From: Deltaproteobacteria bacterium
GTDB lineage: Bacteria; Desulfobacterota; Binatia; UBA9968
Length of the DNA stretch: 64,000 nucleotides
Reading direction: 5' to 3'
NCBI GenBank assembly: GCA_016874755.1
Contig: VGTH01000015.1
Span: 48,872-112,871, forward strand
Shown here one piece after another: positions 41,374 through 50,228 of the stretch. The position numbers and the translations under genes were made by a program. The notes under the pieces were generated by a model that searched no databases, had not been told where the DNA came from, and saw only the letters and a program-made list of their open reading frames with translations. Within the stretch, counting starts at the first letter, position 1. Every line of letters starts with the position of its first letter.

Positions 41374-42214
41374 CGGCGCCTTGCGCATAGAATTGCGCGG
41401 CCTCGCGGCGCGCCATCCAGCCAGCGCAGCCAGTGCCGCGCCGGCTTTGAAGCCGCTCGGCCTTGCGATTACGCCGGGCGAGCAGGTGGCCGTGATCGGT
41501 CCTTCGGGAGCCGGCAAAACCACGCTCCTACACGCCATTGCCTGTGCGCTCAAGCCGGCGCAGGGGGGCTTGCTGCTCAATGACGATGACCCCTGGTCGC
41601 TGCCGGTGGCGCGCTTGCAAAAGCTGCGCGGCCGCATCTTCATGGCGCCGCAAAATCCGCCGCTGCCGCCGCGCCAGCGGGCAATCACCGCGGTTCTGGC
41701 GGCGCGCCTGCCGGCCCAGTCTCTTTGGCGGAGTCTGCGTTCTCTCGTCTATCCCACCGGCATTGGCGAAGCCCATGCGGCGCTACAACAGTTCGATCTC
41801 GCCGATAAATTATGGGATCGCGTCGACCGGCTTTCCGGCGGAGAGCGGCGACGGGTGGGCTTGGCGCGCGCGCTGGTAGCGCCGGCGTCTCTGTGGCTGA
41901 TCGACGAGCCGCTCTCGGCTCTCGACCCGACGCGGGCGAAGTTGGCGATCGATACCTTGACGGGTGCGGCCCGTGAGCGCGGTGTGACTCTAATAGTCAC
42001 CCTGCATCAGGTTAATGTCGCGGCGCGCTTTCCGCGGATAATTGGCTTGCGCGATGGCGAGCTGGTTTTCGATCTGCCGTCGATGGAATTGACTGACGAC
42101 CGGCTGGCACGGCTCTATGCTCAATATGAGCATGAGTTGACGGGGCCTCGAACCTACGCGGCAGAGCCGAACTCTGACAATGTGGCGCTGCCGGGCCGAA
42201 TTGTTCCGACCTGA
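41354..42214 (+). CDS. PhnC-like oxyanion ABC transporter ATP-binding protein
   Basis: A 286-residue ABC ATPase starting at GTG and overlapping the binding-protein gene by 20 bases. Walker A 'IGPSGAGKTTLLHAIA', signature 'LSGGERRRVGLARALV', Walker B 'LWLIDEPLSALDP' and the switch His in 'IVTLHQVNVAARFPR' are all present. The Q-loop region reads 'FMAPQNPPLPPRQRA'. The sequence is most like PhnC. The N-terminus has an unusual Ala-rich loop ('HPASAASAAPALKPLG') before Walker A, and the C-terminus is about 40 residues longer than the core domain. Confidence 0.87.
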   Translation: MQNSSNNGALRIELRGLAARHPASAASAAPALKPLGLAITPGEQVAVIGPSGAGKTTLLHAIACALKPAQGGLLLNDDDPWSLPVARLQKLRGRIFMAPQNPPLPPRQRAITAVLAARLPAQSLWRSLRSLVYPTGIGEAHAALQQFDLADKLWDRVDRLSGGERRRVGLARALVAPASLWLIDEPLSALDPTRAKLAIDTLTGAARERGVTLIVTLHQVNVAARFPRIIGLRDGELVFDLPSMELTDDRLARLYAQYEHELTGPRTYAAEPNSDNVALPGRIVPT

Positions 42215-42222
42215 TACCGATC

Positions 42223-43059
42223 ATGACTAACCTCGCCGCGCTAGCGCCGCCGCGCCGCGATCCGGCGTTCCACGAGCGCCTTTCTTGGGCTCTGCTGGCG
42301 CTGGTCCTATTGATCCCATCGCTCTACGCGACCGACTTCAAACCCTGGGTGTTCTTCACGCCCGAGAATCTGCGAGTCACCGCCCGTTTCATTGGCGATT
42401 TTTTTCCGCCCAAGCTCGAAGTCGAATTCTTGACCATGGTCGCGCGGGAGGCTTGGCGCACGGTGGCGATTGCGACAGCGGGGATTGCGCTGGCGCTGGT
42501 CTTCGCCGCGCCGCTGGCATTGGCGTCGACGGCGATTCTGTCGGTTTCGTCACTGCCCGGACGTATGCATGCAATCCCTTTTGCCGCGCGCCAGGCGGTT
42601 CGCTTGCTGCTGATTTTTCTGCGCAGCATTCCCGAGCTGGTTTGGGCGTTGGTTTTTGTGCGCGTGGTCGGGCTCGGAGCTACGGCCGGCGTGCTGGCGA
42701 TCGCGCTCACCTATAGCGGAATGCTCGGCAAAGTCTACGGCGATATTCTCGAAAGCGGCAATCTGCATTCGACGACTTCCCTGCTGCGCAATGGCGCGAG
42801 CCGCTTGCAAGCATTCTTCTACGGCCTTTTGCCCGAGAACGCCGGAGAGCTCACCAGCTACACGATCTATCGCTGGGAGTGCGCGATTCGCTCCTCGGCG
42901 GTACTAGGTTTCGTTGGTGCCGGTGGGCTGGGCCAGCAAATGGAGTTGTCGATGAAAATGTTCAACGGCTCGGAAGTCAGCACCATGCTGATCGCCTTCG
43001 TGCTGTTGGTCTGGCTCGCCGATCACGTTAGCCTGCAACTGCGGAAGATGATCGCATGA
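42223..43059 (+). CDS. PhnE-like ABC transporter permease 1
   Basis: A 278-residue permease of the PhnE type with about six membrane segments ('LSWALLALVLLIPSLY', 'TVAIATAGIALALVFAAPLALA', 'LVWALVFVRVVGLGATAGVLAIAL' and others). The EAA coupling motif appears around 'STTSLLRNGASRLQAFFYGLLPENAGELTSY', where the ATPase docks. It follows the ATPase gene by 8 bases and overlaps the next permease by 4 (ATGA). The 'RSSAVLGFVGAGGLGQQM' stretch is typical of the family. Confidence 0.87.
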   Translation: MTNLAALAPPRRDPAFHERLSWALLALVLLIPSLYATDFKPWVFFTPENLRVTARFIGDFFPPKLEVEFLTMVAREAWRTVAIATAGIALALVFAAPLALASTAILSVSSLPGRMHAIPFAARQAVRLLLIFLRSIPELVWALVFVRVVGLGATAGVLAIALTYSGMLGKVYGDILESGNLHSTTSLLRNGASRLQAFFYGLLPENAGELTSYTIYRWECAIRSSAVLGFVGAGGLGQQMELSMKMFNGSEVSTMLIAFVLLVWLADHVSLQLRKMIA

Positions 43060-43892
43060 GCACGGCCTCGGCAACGACTCTGGGGCATCTCCCAAATCGC
43101 GCGCCGGCGCAGTTTCTCCGGGCGCGCCGCCGGGCCGCTGTCGTGCTGATCGTGATCGCTACATTGATCGCGGCAAGCTTCTGGTCGCTCAACTTACAAT
43201 GGGCAAACTTCTTCTCAGCCAGTTCGATGGGCCGCATGACGAAGTTTCTTGGCGAGCTCTTGACGCCGTCGCGAGAGGCAACTTTTCTCGCCAAGCTCGC
43301 GATAGCCAGCCTAGAGACCTTGGCGATGTCGGCGCTCGGCACCATGCTCGCCGCCCTTGGCGGCCTGGTTTTAGCGCTGCCAGCGAGCCAAAGCCCCGGC
43401 GTCGAAAGTTCGCTCGCTCGCGCCCCGGTGCGCTTAATTCTTAACGTGCTGCGTTCGATTCCCGAGCTAGTATGGGCGGCTTTGCTGCTGATTTCCGCCG
43501 GGCTTGGGCCCTTTGCCGGCACCCTGGCATTGGCGATGCACACGGCTGGAGTGCTTGGTCGGTTATTCGCGGAAGCGATCGAGAACGCACCCACCGCTCC
43601 GGCGTTTGCCCTGCGGGTGCAAGGTGTGCCGCCGGGTCGAGTGTTTCTTTACGCCACTTTGCCGCAGGTGCTGCCGCAAATCATCTCTTACTCGCTCTAT
43701 CGCTGGGAGAACAACATCCGCGCCGCGGCGGTGCTCGGCGTCGTCGGCGCCGGCGGCTTGGGGCAGATGCTCGCCTTTCACATGGGACTTTTCCATATGA
43801 AAGAGGCGAGCTCGGTGTTGATCGCGATGATGCTTCTGGTTTCGCTCGTCGACTTTCTTTCCTACCTGACGCGCCGCCTAATGGCACGCTGA
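43056..43892 (+). CDS. PhnE-like ABC transporter permease 2
   Basis: A second PhnE-type permease of 278 residues, recognisably a paralog of the first ('NVLRSIPELVWAALLLISAGLGPFAGTLALAMHTAGVLGRLFAEA' corresponds to the same region in permease 1, shown by its ends). The docking loop 'PPGRVFLYATLPQVLPQIISYSLYRWENNIRAAAVLGVVGAGGLGQ' (residues about 190-235) is intact. Together with permease 1 it makes a heterodimeric channel. It ends at a normal TGA. The four-gene importer is complete. No C-P lyase, phosphite dehydrogenase or selD gene lies downstream in this window. Confidence 0.87.
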   Translation: MSTASATTLGHLPNRAPAQFLRARRRAAVVLIVIATLIAASFWSLNLQWANFFSASSMGRMTKFLGELLTPSREATFLAKLAIASLETLAMSALGTMLAALGGLVLALPASQSPGVESSLARAPVRLILNVLRSIPELVWAALLLISAGLGPFAGTLALAMHTAGVLGRLFAEAIENAPTAPAFALRVQGVPPGRVFLYATLPQVLPQIISYSLYRWENNIRAAAVLGVVGAGGLGQMLAFHMGLFHMKEASSVLIAMMLLVSLVDFLSYLTRRLMAR

Positions 43893-44244
43893 AATTTTTC
43901 GATCGTCGGCCCGCCGTGGCATGGGTTTGCTCTAGTACTGCCTGAACGCGAAGATCACTCCTTCTTCATGAGGAACTTGCGCCGAAGTGGGCTTGATGTA
44001 GCCGCAATCGGAAACCGCCAACGGCCGCAAGGATGCTTTGGATCCAAAGAGCTTCACCTACACGATCAAGTCCAAAGAAATCTAAGCTGCTGGGAATTCA
44101 TCGAAGTGAGCAGGGAGGCCTCCACGATGAGTGGAGGCTTTCGTATTTTATGAGTGAACATCTTCGATTGGGTTGAATGGCCCTCAAAACACAGCTAGAT
44201 TCCCGCCGACGTTGTCCCGTCGTGACAACTGCCAAACAAGACGC
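43893..44244. other. Gene-free stretch with coding-like fragments and a terminator
   Basis: About 350 bases without an intact gene. The plus strand keeps a 25-codon open piece ending 'DALDPKSFTYTIKSKEI' (stop at 44083). The minus strand keeps about 41 codons ending 'SAQVPHEEGVIFAFRQY' (stop near 43934). Both are bounded by stops and lack ribosome sites, which suggests remnants of displaced genes. An intrinsic terminator follows at 44118. No promoter or RNA gene was recognised. Confidence 0.4.
44118..44149 (+). terminator. Intrinsic terminator
   Basis: GCCTCCAC (44118-44125) and GTGGAGGC (44131-44138) form a perfect 8-bp stem with a GATGA loop, followed by TTTCGTATTTT. It closes the transporter region, or the lost gene upstream, before the propeller-protein gene. 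Confidence 0.85.
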
Positions 44245-45360
44245 ATGCTGGCAAAATTTGTCATTCGTTCGACCACTGATAAGCTAACCTCACTTCTCGG
44301 GGAAATTCGCGGCAAACGCGGCGTGGTTCTCGAAGCGTTCGATCCTTCGCAGATCATCGCGCTGCTCCAGCCCAACACCCAGCTAGACTTGGGAGAGGTC
44401 GTCGGACTAGCTCCGACATCCGCAGGGGCACCGGTCCCGATTGCGCCGGCACCGATCCAGACGACTACGTTTGCCAAAGCGGTGCACGCCGGACGCAACA
44501 AAGACGGCCGCATCGAAGTCTTTTATGTTGGCAGTGACGATCGCATAAGCCACGCCTGGCAACTGCAGCCCAACGGTTACTGGAGCGGCAAATACCTGCT
44601 CGGTCCAATCCTACCAAGCAGAACCAAAGAATTCTTTGTCGGTCACAATTTAGACGGCCGAATCGAGGTCTTCTACGTCGGTCTCGAAGACGCAGTTATC
44701 TACCACAACTGGCAACTAACACCCAACGGTTATTGGATCTGCGAGTACTTCCTCGGCCCCAAAGAGGTCAGCAAGTCAAAGCAGTTAGTCGCGGGCCGGC
44801 ACGCTGACGGACGGATGGATCTCTTTTCTATCGGTTTGGACGATGCGGTGAATCACAATTGCCAGCTCGTGGCCAATGGCAAATGGGGGGGGGGTGAAGT
44901 GCCCTTGGAGCCTGACGCGTCACTCAAAGCCAAACAGCTGGCAGTCGGGGAACAGGCCGACGGTCGGATGGAGCTTTTTTGTATCGGCAGCGATGATGTG
45001 CTTTATCACAAGTCCCAGCTAGCTCCGAACCGCGAGTGGAACAACGCGGAGCCCCTCGGCCCAGACATGGCGCGCAAAGCGAAACAGGTCGCTGTAGGAA
45101 AAAATGCCGATGGCCGCATGGAAATTTTTTACATCGGTCTCGACAACGTGCTCTACCACAACTGGCAGTTGGCCCCGAATGGCTACTGGGGCGGCGAGTA
45201 CTTTCTCGGCCCCGAAACACCTACGCAAGCAAAGCAGCTTGCGGTGGGACGGAATGCCGATGGGCGACTTGAGGCGTTTTACGTTGGGATGGACGATGCG
45301 CTGTACCATAACTGGCAGCTAAAACCCAACGGTCTCTGGATTGGTGAGAACCTTTTCTAG
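44245..45360 (+). CDS. Six-repeat PLL-like beta-propeller (lectin-type) protein
   Basis: About 371 residues from the ATG at 44245; the open frame reaches back to a TTG at 44173. After an N-terminal part of about 75 residues ('FVIRSTTDKLTSLLGEIRGK') come six tandem repeats of 47-49 residues. Their consensus is K-x-L-A-V-G-R-N-A-D-G-R-M-E-x-F-Y-x-G-x-D-D, then 'LYHNWQLAPNGYW.G', then 'FLGP'. The DGR-E-F-G-D-YH-WQ-W-G pattern is that of PLL/fucose-binding lectin-like propeller blades. Repeats 3 and 4 are the most diverged ('VNHNCQLVANGKW', 'LYHKSQLAPNREW'). No signal peptide is evident. It may bind sugars or another surface. No partner gene is adjacent. Confidence 0.75.
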   Translation: MLAKFVIRSTTDKLTSLLGEIRGKRGVVLEAFDPSQIIALLQPNTQLDLGEVVGLAPTSAGAPVPIAPAPIQTTTFAKAVHAGRNKDGRIEVFYVGSDDRISHAWQLQPNGYWSGKYLLGPILPSRTKEFFVGHNLDGRIEVFYVGLEDAVIYHNWQLTPNGYWICEYFLGPKEVSKSKQLVAGRHADGRMDLFSIGLDDAVNHNCQLVANGKWGGGEVPLEPDASLKAKQLAVGEQADGRMELFCIGSDDVLYHKSQLAPNREWNNAEPLGPDMARKAKQVAVGKNADGRMEIFYIGLDNVLYHNWQLAPNGYWGGEYFLGPETPTQAKQLAVGRNADGRLEAFYVGMDDALYHNWQLKPNGLWIGENLF

Positions 45361-45365
45361 CGCTT

Positions 45366-46163
45366 TCACTCGCCGCCGTTCACATCGATGACCGAACCGT
45401 TGACGTAGCTCGCCGCATCTGAAGCCAAGAACAAAGCGACGCCGGCGACTTCGTCCGCCGTGCCGGTGCGGCCCAAAGCGATGTTTTTCGCGGATTCGGC
45501 AAAAGACTGTTCTCGCCCGGTGCCGGCCGGGCGCGGTGTATCGATGATACCCGGCGCGATCGCGTTGACGCGCACTTCGGGTCCCCATTGGTTAGCCATG
45601 TGAAAGGTCAGGTTCATCACGGCGGCCTTGGCCGTGCCGTAGGCAGCCATGTCGGCGCGTTCTTTCTTAGTGCTGCGCCCCGAAATCGAGCCGATGTTGA
45701 TGATGCTGCCTTTGCCCTGTGCCTTCATCGCCGGCACCACTGCCTTGGCACAGAGAAAAGCGCTCTTGGTATTGACCTCGTAGGCGGTCATGAAATCTTC
45801 CGGCGCGAGATCGAGCAGGGGCGCGCGATTGAACGCCGGCATGTGCGGGTTGCGGCTGTAGGAGCCGCCGGCGACGTTGGCCAACACGTCGATTCTGCCG
45901 AAGACCGCAAGTGTCTGCTCCACCATCGATTTCACTTGGGCGGCGTCGGCAACGTTGACGGAAACGCCTAAGCCTTTGACTCCCAACGTTTCGATTTCGC
46001 GCACCACCGGCGCGATCGATTCCGGCGGCAATGAAGCAATCACGATGTTGGCGCCGGCCTTGGCGAAAGCGACGGCGCAGGCGCGGCCAATGCCGCCGCT
46101 ACCGCCGGTAATGATCGCTGTGCGGCCTGCTAGGGAAAAACGCGAAAGATCGAGCTGCGCCAT
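45366..46163 (-). CDS. SDR family oxidoreductase
   Basis: About 265 residues of a classical SDR. 'AIITGGSGGIGRACAVAFA' is the cofactor loop, 'DVLANVAGGSY' replaces the usual NNAG with N-V-A-G, and Ser-Tyr-Lys occur in 'INIGSISGRSTKKERADMAAYGTAKAA'. The end 'YVNGSVIDVNGGE' is standard. The frame runs to 46193, but the ATG at 46163 has a GGAGGAG eleven bases upstream and fits the family N-terminus. Its 3' end meets the propeller gene with only 5 bases between stops. Confidence 0.87.
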   Translation of the reverse strand: MAQLDLSRFSLAGRTAIITGGSGGIGRACAVAFAKAGANIVIASLPPESIAPVVREIETLGVKGLGVSVNVADAAQVKSMVEQTLAVFGRIDVLANVAGGSYSRNPHMPAFNRAPLLDLAPEDFMTAYEVNTKSAFLCAKAVVPAMKAQGKGSIINIGSISGRSTKKERADMAAYGTAKAAVMNLTFHMANQWGPEVRVNAIAPGIIDTPRPAGTGREQSFAESAKNIALGRTGTADEVAGVALFLASDAASYVNGSVIDVNGGE

Positions 46164-46293
46164 GTTACTCCTCCATGTTTGCGACTGAGCCATCTCTATA
46201 ATGCGACTGTGGTGCTGTGCAAGCCAGTGACAATAACCAGGGGTGGACAGGGGTGGTAAGCTCGGCTATTTCTAAGCGAAGCAAGGAGGAACT

Positions 46294-47391
46294 ATGTCGA
46301 CGGCAAAATTCGCGCATAACGTCATCGACGCCGACGCCCACGTGGTCGAAACTGAGCGTGTGTGGGATTACCTTGATGCGGCCGATCAAAAATATCGGCC
46401 GACTTTGGTGCCCGACCCAAAAAACCCGCGGCGCCAAGTTTGGCTGCTCGACGGCGAAAACCTCGGCAGCAAGTTCCCCTCGCCAGATGAAAAGGAATCC
46501 GCCGCCCATGTGAAAAGATTTGGCCGTGAAGTCGCCACGCCGGTGGAGGCGCGCGAGCTGACCGACGTATCGCAGCGACTAAAACACATGGACGAATTGG
46601 GCGTCGACGTGCAGATTCTTTTCAACTCGCTATGGATCACGCCGCTCACCAGCCGGCCCGACGCCGAAATTGCACTGAGCTGGGCATGGAACCGTTGGCT
46701 TGCCGATGTCTGGAAAGCAGGGGAGGGCCGCTTGCGTTGGACTTGCGTTGTTCCTGGCCTCTCGCCCAAGGAAGCCGTGTCGCAGATTCGCTTTGCCAAA
46801 GAACACGGCGCCGTCGGTGTCTGCATCCGCCCCTACGAGCGCAATCAGTTGTTGATGACCGATCCATTCTTTTATCCGATCTATGAAGAGGCGGAGCGCC
46901 TGGACATTCCGGTCACAGTGCATCTTGCCAACGGCAGTCCGGAGTTATTCCAGCTGCTCACCAACGAAGCCGGCGGTGGCTTCTCGACTTTCAGAATTCC
47001 GACGGTGACCTCGTGCTACGCTTTGATCGTCAGCGAGATTCCGCGGGTTTTCCCCAAGCTACGTTGGGGCTTCATTGAGGTCTCTAGCCAATGGGTGCCC
47101 TGGGTTGTCCATGAAGCGGTGCGCCGTTCGCTCGGTGGGAAGCATCCGGTGTCGAGCAACTGCCTGAAGGAATTCAATATCTACGTTTCGACTCAGACCG
47201 ACGATGATTTTAAGTACATCATGAACTACTCGAGCGAAGACAATCTGGTCATCGGCACGGACTATGGCCACGGCGATACCTCGAGCGAGCTGAACGCGAT
47301 TGCGCGCTTCAAAGCAATGAACGGCTTGAGTGCGGATGTGAAACGCAAAGTTCTCTACGACAATCCCAGGCGGCTGTACGGACTGAACTAA
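46294..47391 (+). CDS. Amidohydrolase family protein (ACMSD-like)
   Basis: A 365-residue metal-dependent TIM-barrel hydrolase/decarboxylase of the amidohydrolase-2 group. 'NVIDADAHVVET' is the first metal motif; the expected HxH is seen as D-A-H. 'IPVTVHLANGSPE' supplies a metal or substrate His near residue 215, and 'VIGTDYGHGD' near residue 325 carries the conserved Asp. The helix 'MDELGVDVQILFNSLW' is also typical. AGGAGGA precedes the ATG. Relatives decarboxylate aromatic or muconate-type acids or hydrolyse C-C bonds. The gene stands alone, divergent from the SDR. Confidence 0.82.
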   Translation: MSTAKFAHNVIDADAHVVETERVWDYLDAADQKYRPTLVPDPKNPRRQVWLLDGENLGSKFPSPDEKESAAHVKRFGREVATPVEARELTDVSQRLKHMDELGVDVQILFNSLWITPLTSRPDAEIALSWAWNRWLADVWKAGEGRLRWTCVVPGLSPKEAVSQIRFAKEHGAVGVCIRPYERNQLLMTDPFFYPIYEEAERLDIPVTVHLANGSPELFQLLTNEAGGGFSTFRIPTVTSCYALIVSEIPRVFPKLRWGFIEVSSQWVPWVVHEAVRRSLGGKHPVSSNCLKEFNIYVSTQTDDDFKYIMNYSSEDNLVIGTDYGHGDTSSELNAIARFKAMNGLSADVKRKVLYDNPRRLYGLN

Positions 47392-47497
47392 TAAGCACGG
47401 AGCAGGGGGCTGGCTCGGAGCTCCCAGTCTCCTTGCTTTTGCGCTTTGCGCGCAGTTGGCTTATAACTAATAAAACGGTTTTACGAAAGGATAACGC

Positions 47498-48676
47498 GTG
47501 GAGTTTCAGCGTATTAAGCGGCTGCCGCCTTATGTCTTTAGCATCATCGACGGCATGAAGATGGAAGCCCGTCATCGCGGCGAGGACATCGTCGACTTTG
47601 GCATGGGCAATCCGGACTTGCCAACGCCACCGCATGTTGTGGCCAAGCTCGTCGAGGCCGCAGCGAAACCGGCAAACCACCGCTATTCCGTTTCGCGTGG
47701 CATCTATAAATTGCGCTGCGCCATCACCGATTGGTACAAGCGGCGCTACGAGGTCAGGCTCGATCCCGACAGCGAAGCGATCGTTACCATCGGTGCCAAA
47801 GAGGGTCTCTCCCATTTGGCATGGGCCACCATCGATCCCGGCGATGTGGTGTTGTGCCCGAGCCCGACCTACCCGATCCATCAGTATGCGGTCGTCCTTG
47901 CTGGCGGCGACCTGCGCTGTTTGCCGTTGACGACGAGTGAGGCTTTTTTTGGCCATCTTGAAGAAGCGGTCAAGCAGACCTGGCCCAAACCAAAAATGCT
48001 CGTGATCAGTTTCCCACATAACCCGACCACCCAAGTCGTCGAGTTGGATTTTTTTGAGCGCGTGGTGAAGGCAGCCAAAGAACACGAGTTTATTGTCGTG
48101 CATGATCTGGCCTACGCCGACCTGACGTTCGACGGTTATCAAGCGCCGAGCTTCCTGCAAGTGCCGGGCGCGAAAGATATCGGCGTGGAGCTTTTCTCGC
48201 TGTCAAAAAGCTACAACATGCCCGGCTGGCGCGTCGGGTTTTGCGTCGGCAACAAAGAGATCGTCCACGCTTTGGCGCGCATCAAGAGCTATCTCGACTA
48301 CGGCATTTTTCAGCCGGTGCAGATCGCCGCTATTCAGGCTTTGAATGGGCCGCAGGACTGCGTCGAAGATATTCGTCTGATGTATCAGAAGCGGCGCGAC
48401 TCGTTGATCGACGGCCTCGATCGCGCCGGATGGCATATCGAAAAACCCAAAGGCACGATGTTTGTTTGGGCGGAGATTCCCCCAGCTGCTAAGAAGATGG
48501 GCTCGGTGGAGTTCTCCAAATACCTGCTCAAAGAAGCCCAGGTGGCAGTGTCTCCCGGCATCGGCTTCGGCCAGTACGGCGACGAGCATGTGCGCTTCGC
48601 TTTGATCGAGAACGAGCACCGCACCAAGCAGGCGGTGCGCAATATCAAACGCGCTCTGGGCAAGCTGCTCGATTAG
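47498..48676 (+). CDS. Class I/II aminotransferase (AlaC / LL-DAP aminotransferase-like)
   Basis: A 392-residue PLP aminotransferase starting at GTG. '[19 protein letters not shown]' opens the fold, '[18 protein letters not shown]' binds the phosphate, 'PHNPTTQVV' carries the Asn, '[15 protein letters not shown]' the Asp and Tyr, '[18 protein letters not shown]' the PLP lysine, and 'VRFALIENE' the substrate Arg. It is closest to the AlaC/YfdZ and LL-diaminopimelate group. It lies 17 bases before homoserine dehydrogenase. The neighbourhood suggests aspartate-family or alanine metabolism, and this gene order recurs in several anaerobic or delta-type genomes as far as I recall. Confidence 0.87.
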   Translation: MEFQRIKRLPPYVFSIIDGMKMEARHRGEDIVDFGMGNPDLPTPPHVVAKLVEAAAKPANHRYSVSRGIYKLRCAITDWYKRRYEVRLDPDSEAIVTIGAKEGLSHLAWATIDPGDVVLCPSPTYPIHQYAVVLAGGDLRCLPLTTSEAFFGHLEEAVKQTWPKPKMLVISFPHNPTTQVVELDFFERVVKAAKEHEFIVVHDLAYADLTFDGYQAPSFLQVPGAKDIGVELFSLSKSYNMPGWRVGFCVGNKEIVHALARIKSYLDYGIFQPVQIAAIQALNGPQDCVEDIRLMYQKRRDSLIDGLDRAGWHIEKPKGTMFVWAEIPPAAKKMGSVEFSKYLLKEAQVAVSPGIGFGQYGDEHVRFALIENEHRTKQAVRNIKRALGKLLD

Positions 48677-48693
48677 CTCGTACCCATCGCATC

Positions 48694-50067
48694 ATGACTG
48701 ATTCGAAGAACCCGCGAAGAGTCGGCATCGGTTTGCTCGGTTCCGGTGTGGTCGGTGAAGCGATCCAAGACATCCTCTTTCAAGGCGTCAACGAACAACT
48801 CGAATTACGTAAGATTTACACACGCAATCCCGGGGGCAAGAAGTGGTTCGCCGAGCGCCGCGATTTGTTCACCGACAAGGCCGAGGCGGTGCTCGACGAC
48901 CCCAACGTGGACATCGTCATCGAAGCCTTGGGCTTTCAATCAGCCGCACAGCTGCCGGTTTTCCGCGACTATTTTATGCGCGCTTTCCGCAACGGCAAAT
49001 CCGTAGTCACTTCCGACAAGGCCGTGCTGGCGCGTTATGGCAAAGAAATTTGGGCGGCAGCGGCCAAGAGCGGCCAACAGCTTCGTTTCGAGGCCTGCGT
49101 CGGCGGTGGCATCCCGGTCATTCGCTCGCTCAGCGAAAGCTTTGCCGTCGAGCAGCCGGAGGCGATCTTCGGCATCGTCAACGGCACCTGCAATTATATT
49201 CTGTCGCAAATGGAGAAGAGCGGCAAAGCCTATGCTGAAGCTTTGCAAGAAGCCCAGGCGAAAGGTTACGCCGAAACCAATCCGGCCGCGGATGTGAACG
49301 GCAGCGATGCCGAAGCCAAGTTGTTGCTGCTGGCTCTGGTCGCTTTCGGTTTGCAGCTGACTCCCGGAAAAGTCTGGCGCAAAGGCATCGAAGAGATACA
49401 CGCGGTGGACTTTCGCTATGCCCAGCGGATGGGCGGAACCATTAAGCAATTATCGGTGGCGCGCCGCCGAGGCAGCGCGGTGCAGATCTTCGTCGCGCCG
49501 GCGCTGGTGCAGCGTGAGAATTTTCTCGCCGGCATCGACGGCGCCACCAACGCCATCTGTTTTGCCGGCAAGAGCAGCAGCGGCGGACGCGGCGAGCGCG
49601 ATTGCGATTACACTTTAGTTGGACCGGGCGCGGGCGGCGGGCCGACAGCGGTGGCGGTGCTGGGCGATGTCTGCGAGCTGGCGCGCGGCGAGCGCAGGTT
49701 CTTCGGCGTGCCGAGTCTAATTGCGCCCGGCGCGCTTAAGCTCCAGTCGGAAAATGAGATCGACGGCTCTTTTTATGTGCGATTCGTCGTCAAAGACCGC
49801 GCCGGTATTGTCGGCGATATCGGCCAAACCTTCGGCCGTATCGGCGTGAACATCGCCGAGATCTGGCAGCTGCGCCATAGCGAAGAAGAAGTCCGTTTGT
49901 TGATACAGACCTACCGCCTCAAACAGAGGCCAGAGCAAATTTTGCCCTTCGTAATGACGCTGGAAAGCGCCACTCTGAAGCAAATGCGCAGGGCTCTGGA
50001 TTCCATCCGCAATCGCGATTATATGCTAGTGGACCCGGTGTGGTTTCCAATCTGGGGCGCGAAGTAG
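48694..50067 (+). CDS. hom: Homoserine dehydrogenase
   Basis: A 457-residue homoserine dehydrogenase with a regulatory ACT domain. The NAD(P) motif is 'GIGLLGSGVVGEAIQDIL'. 'VVTSDKAVLARYGKEIW' and 'FEACVGGGIPVIRSL' lie in the catalytic part, and the family signature region is 'GIVNGTCNYILSQME', with 'YAETNPAADVNGSDAEAKL' near residue 200 carrying the catalytic Asp and Lys. The ACT domain begins at 'FYVRFVVKDRAGIVGDIG' near residue 350, indicating control by threonine. It probably feeds threonine and methionine synthesis with the two downstream genes. Confidence 0.93.
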   Translation: MTDSKNPRRVGIGLLGSGVVGEAIQDILFQGVNEQLELRKIYTRNPGGKKWFAERRDLFTDKAEAVLDDPNVDIVIEALGFQSAAQLPVFRDYFMRAFRNGKSVVTSDKAVLARYGKEIWAAAAKSGQQLRFEACVGGGIPVIRSLSESFAVEQPEAIFGIVNGTCNYILSQMEKSGKAYAEALQEAQAKGYAETNPAADVNGSDAEAKLLLLALVAFGLQLTPGKVWRKGIEEIHAVDFRYAQRMGGTIKQLSVARRRGSAVQIFVAPALVQRENFLAGIDGATNAICFAGKSSSGGRGERDCDYTLVGPGAGGGPTAVAVLGDVCELARGERRFFGVPSLIAPGALKLQSENEIDGSFYVRFVVKDRAGIVGDIGQTFGRIGVNIAEIWQLRHSEEEVRLLIQTYRLKQRPEQILPFVMTLESATLKQMRRALDSIRNRDYMLVDPVWFPIWGAK

Positions 50068-50084
50068 GATCCGGAGGTGCCTCC

Positions 50085-50197
50085 CGCAAAGAACGCGAAA
50101 GTTCGAAAATAACTGGCTCACCACGAAGGCACGAAGAGCACGAAGGTAAGAATAAGAAAAATATTACCGAACTTTGCGTCCTCTGCGTCTTTGCGCG
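50085..50197. repeat. Composite inverted repeat, CGCAAAGAACGCGAAAG family
   Basis: CGCAAAGAACGCGAAAGTTC (from 50085) is mirrored by CGAACTTTGCGTCCTCTGCG then TCTTTGCGCG (to 50197). Inside lies an unpaired half element CACCACGAAGGCACGAAGAG then CACGAAGG. It is a nested combination of the two word families seen separately elsewhere, filling the gap between hom and the mutase gene. Confidence 0.75.
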
Positions 50198-50228
50198 ATA
50201 AATATTTTCTGAGAAACGGACGGAATAA

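Noticed and set aside
40483..43892. Phosphonate uptake system for C-P lyase
   Set aside because: No phnG-M, phosphonatase or phosphite dehydrogenase gene follows; the type of anion is left open.
44173..44244. TTG start for the propeller protein
   Set aside because: The extra 24 residues are low-complexity with no ribosome site; the ATG at 44245 is simpler, though not proven.
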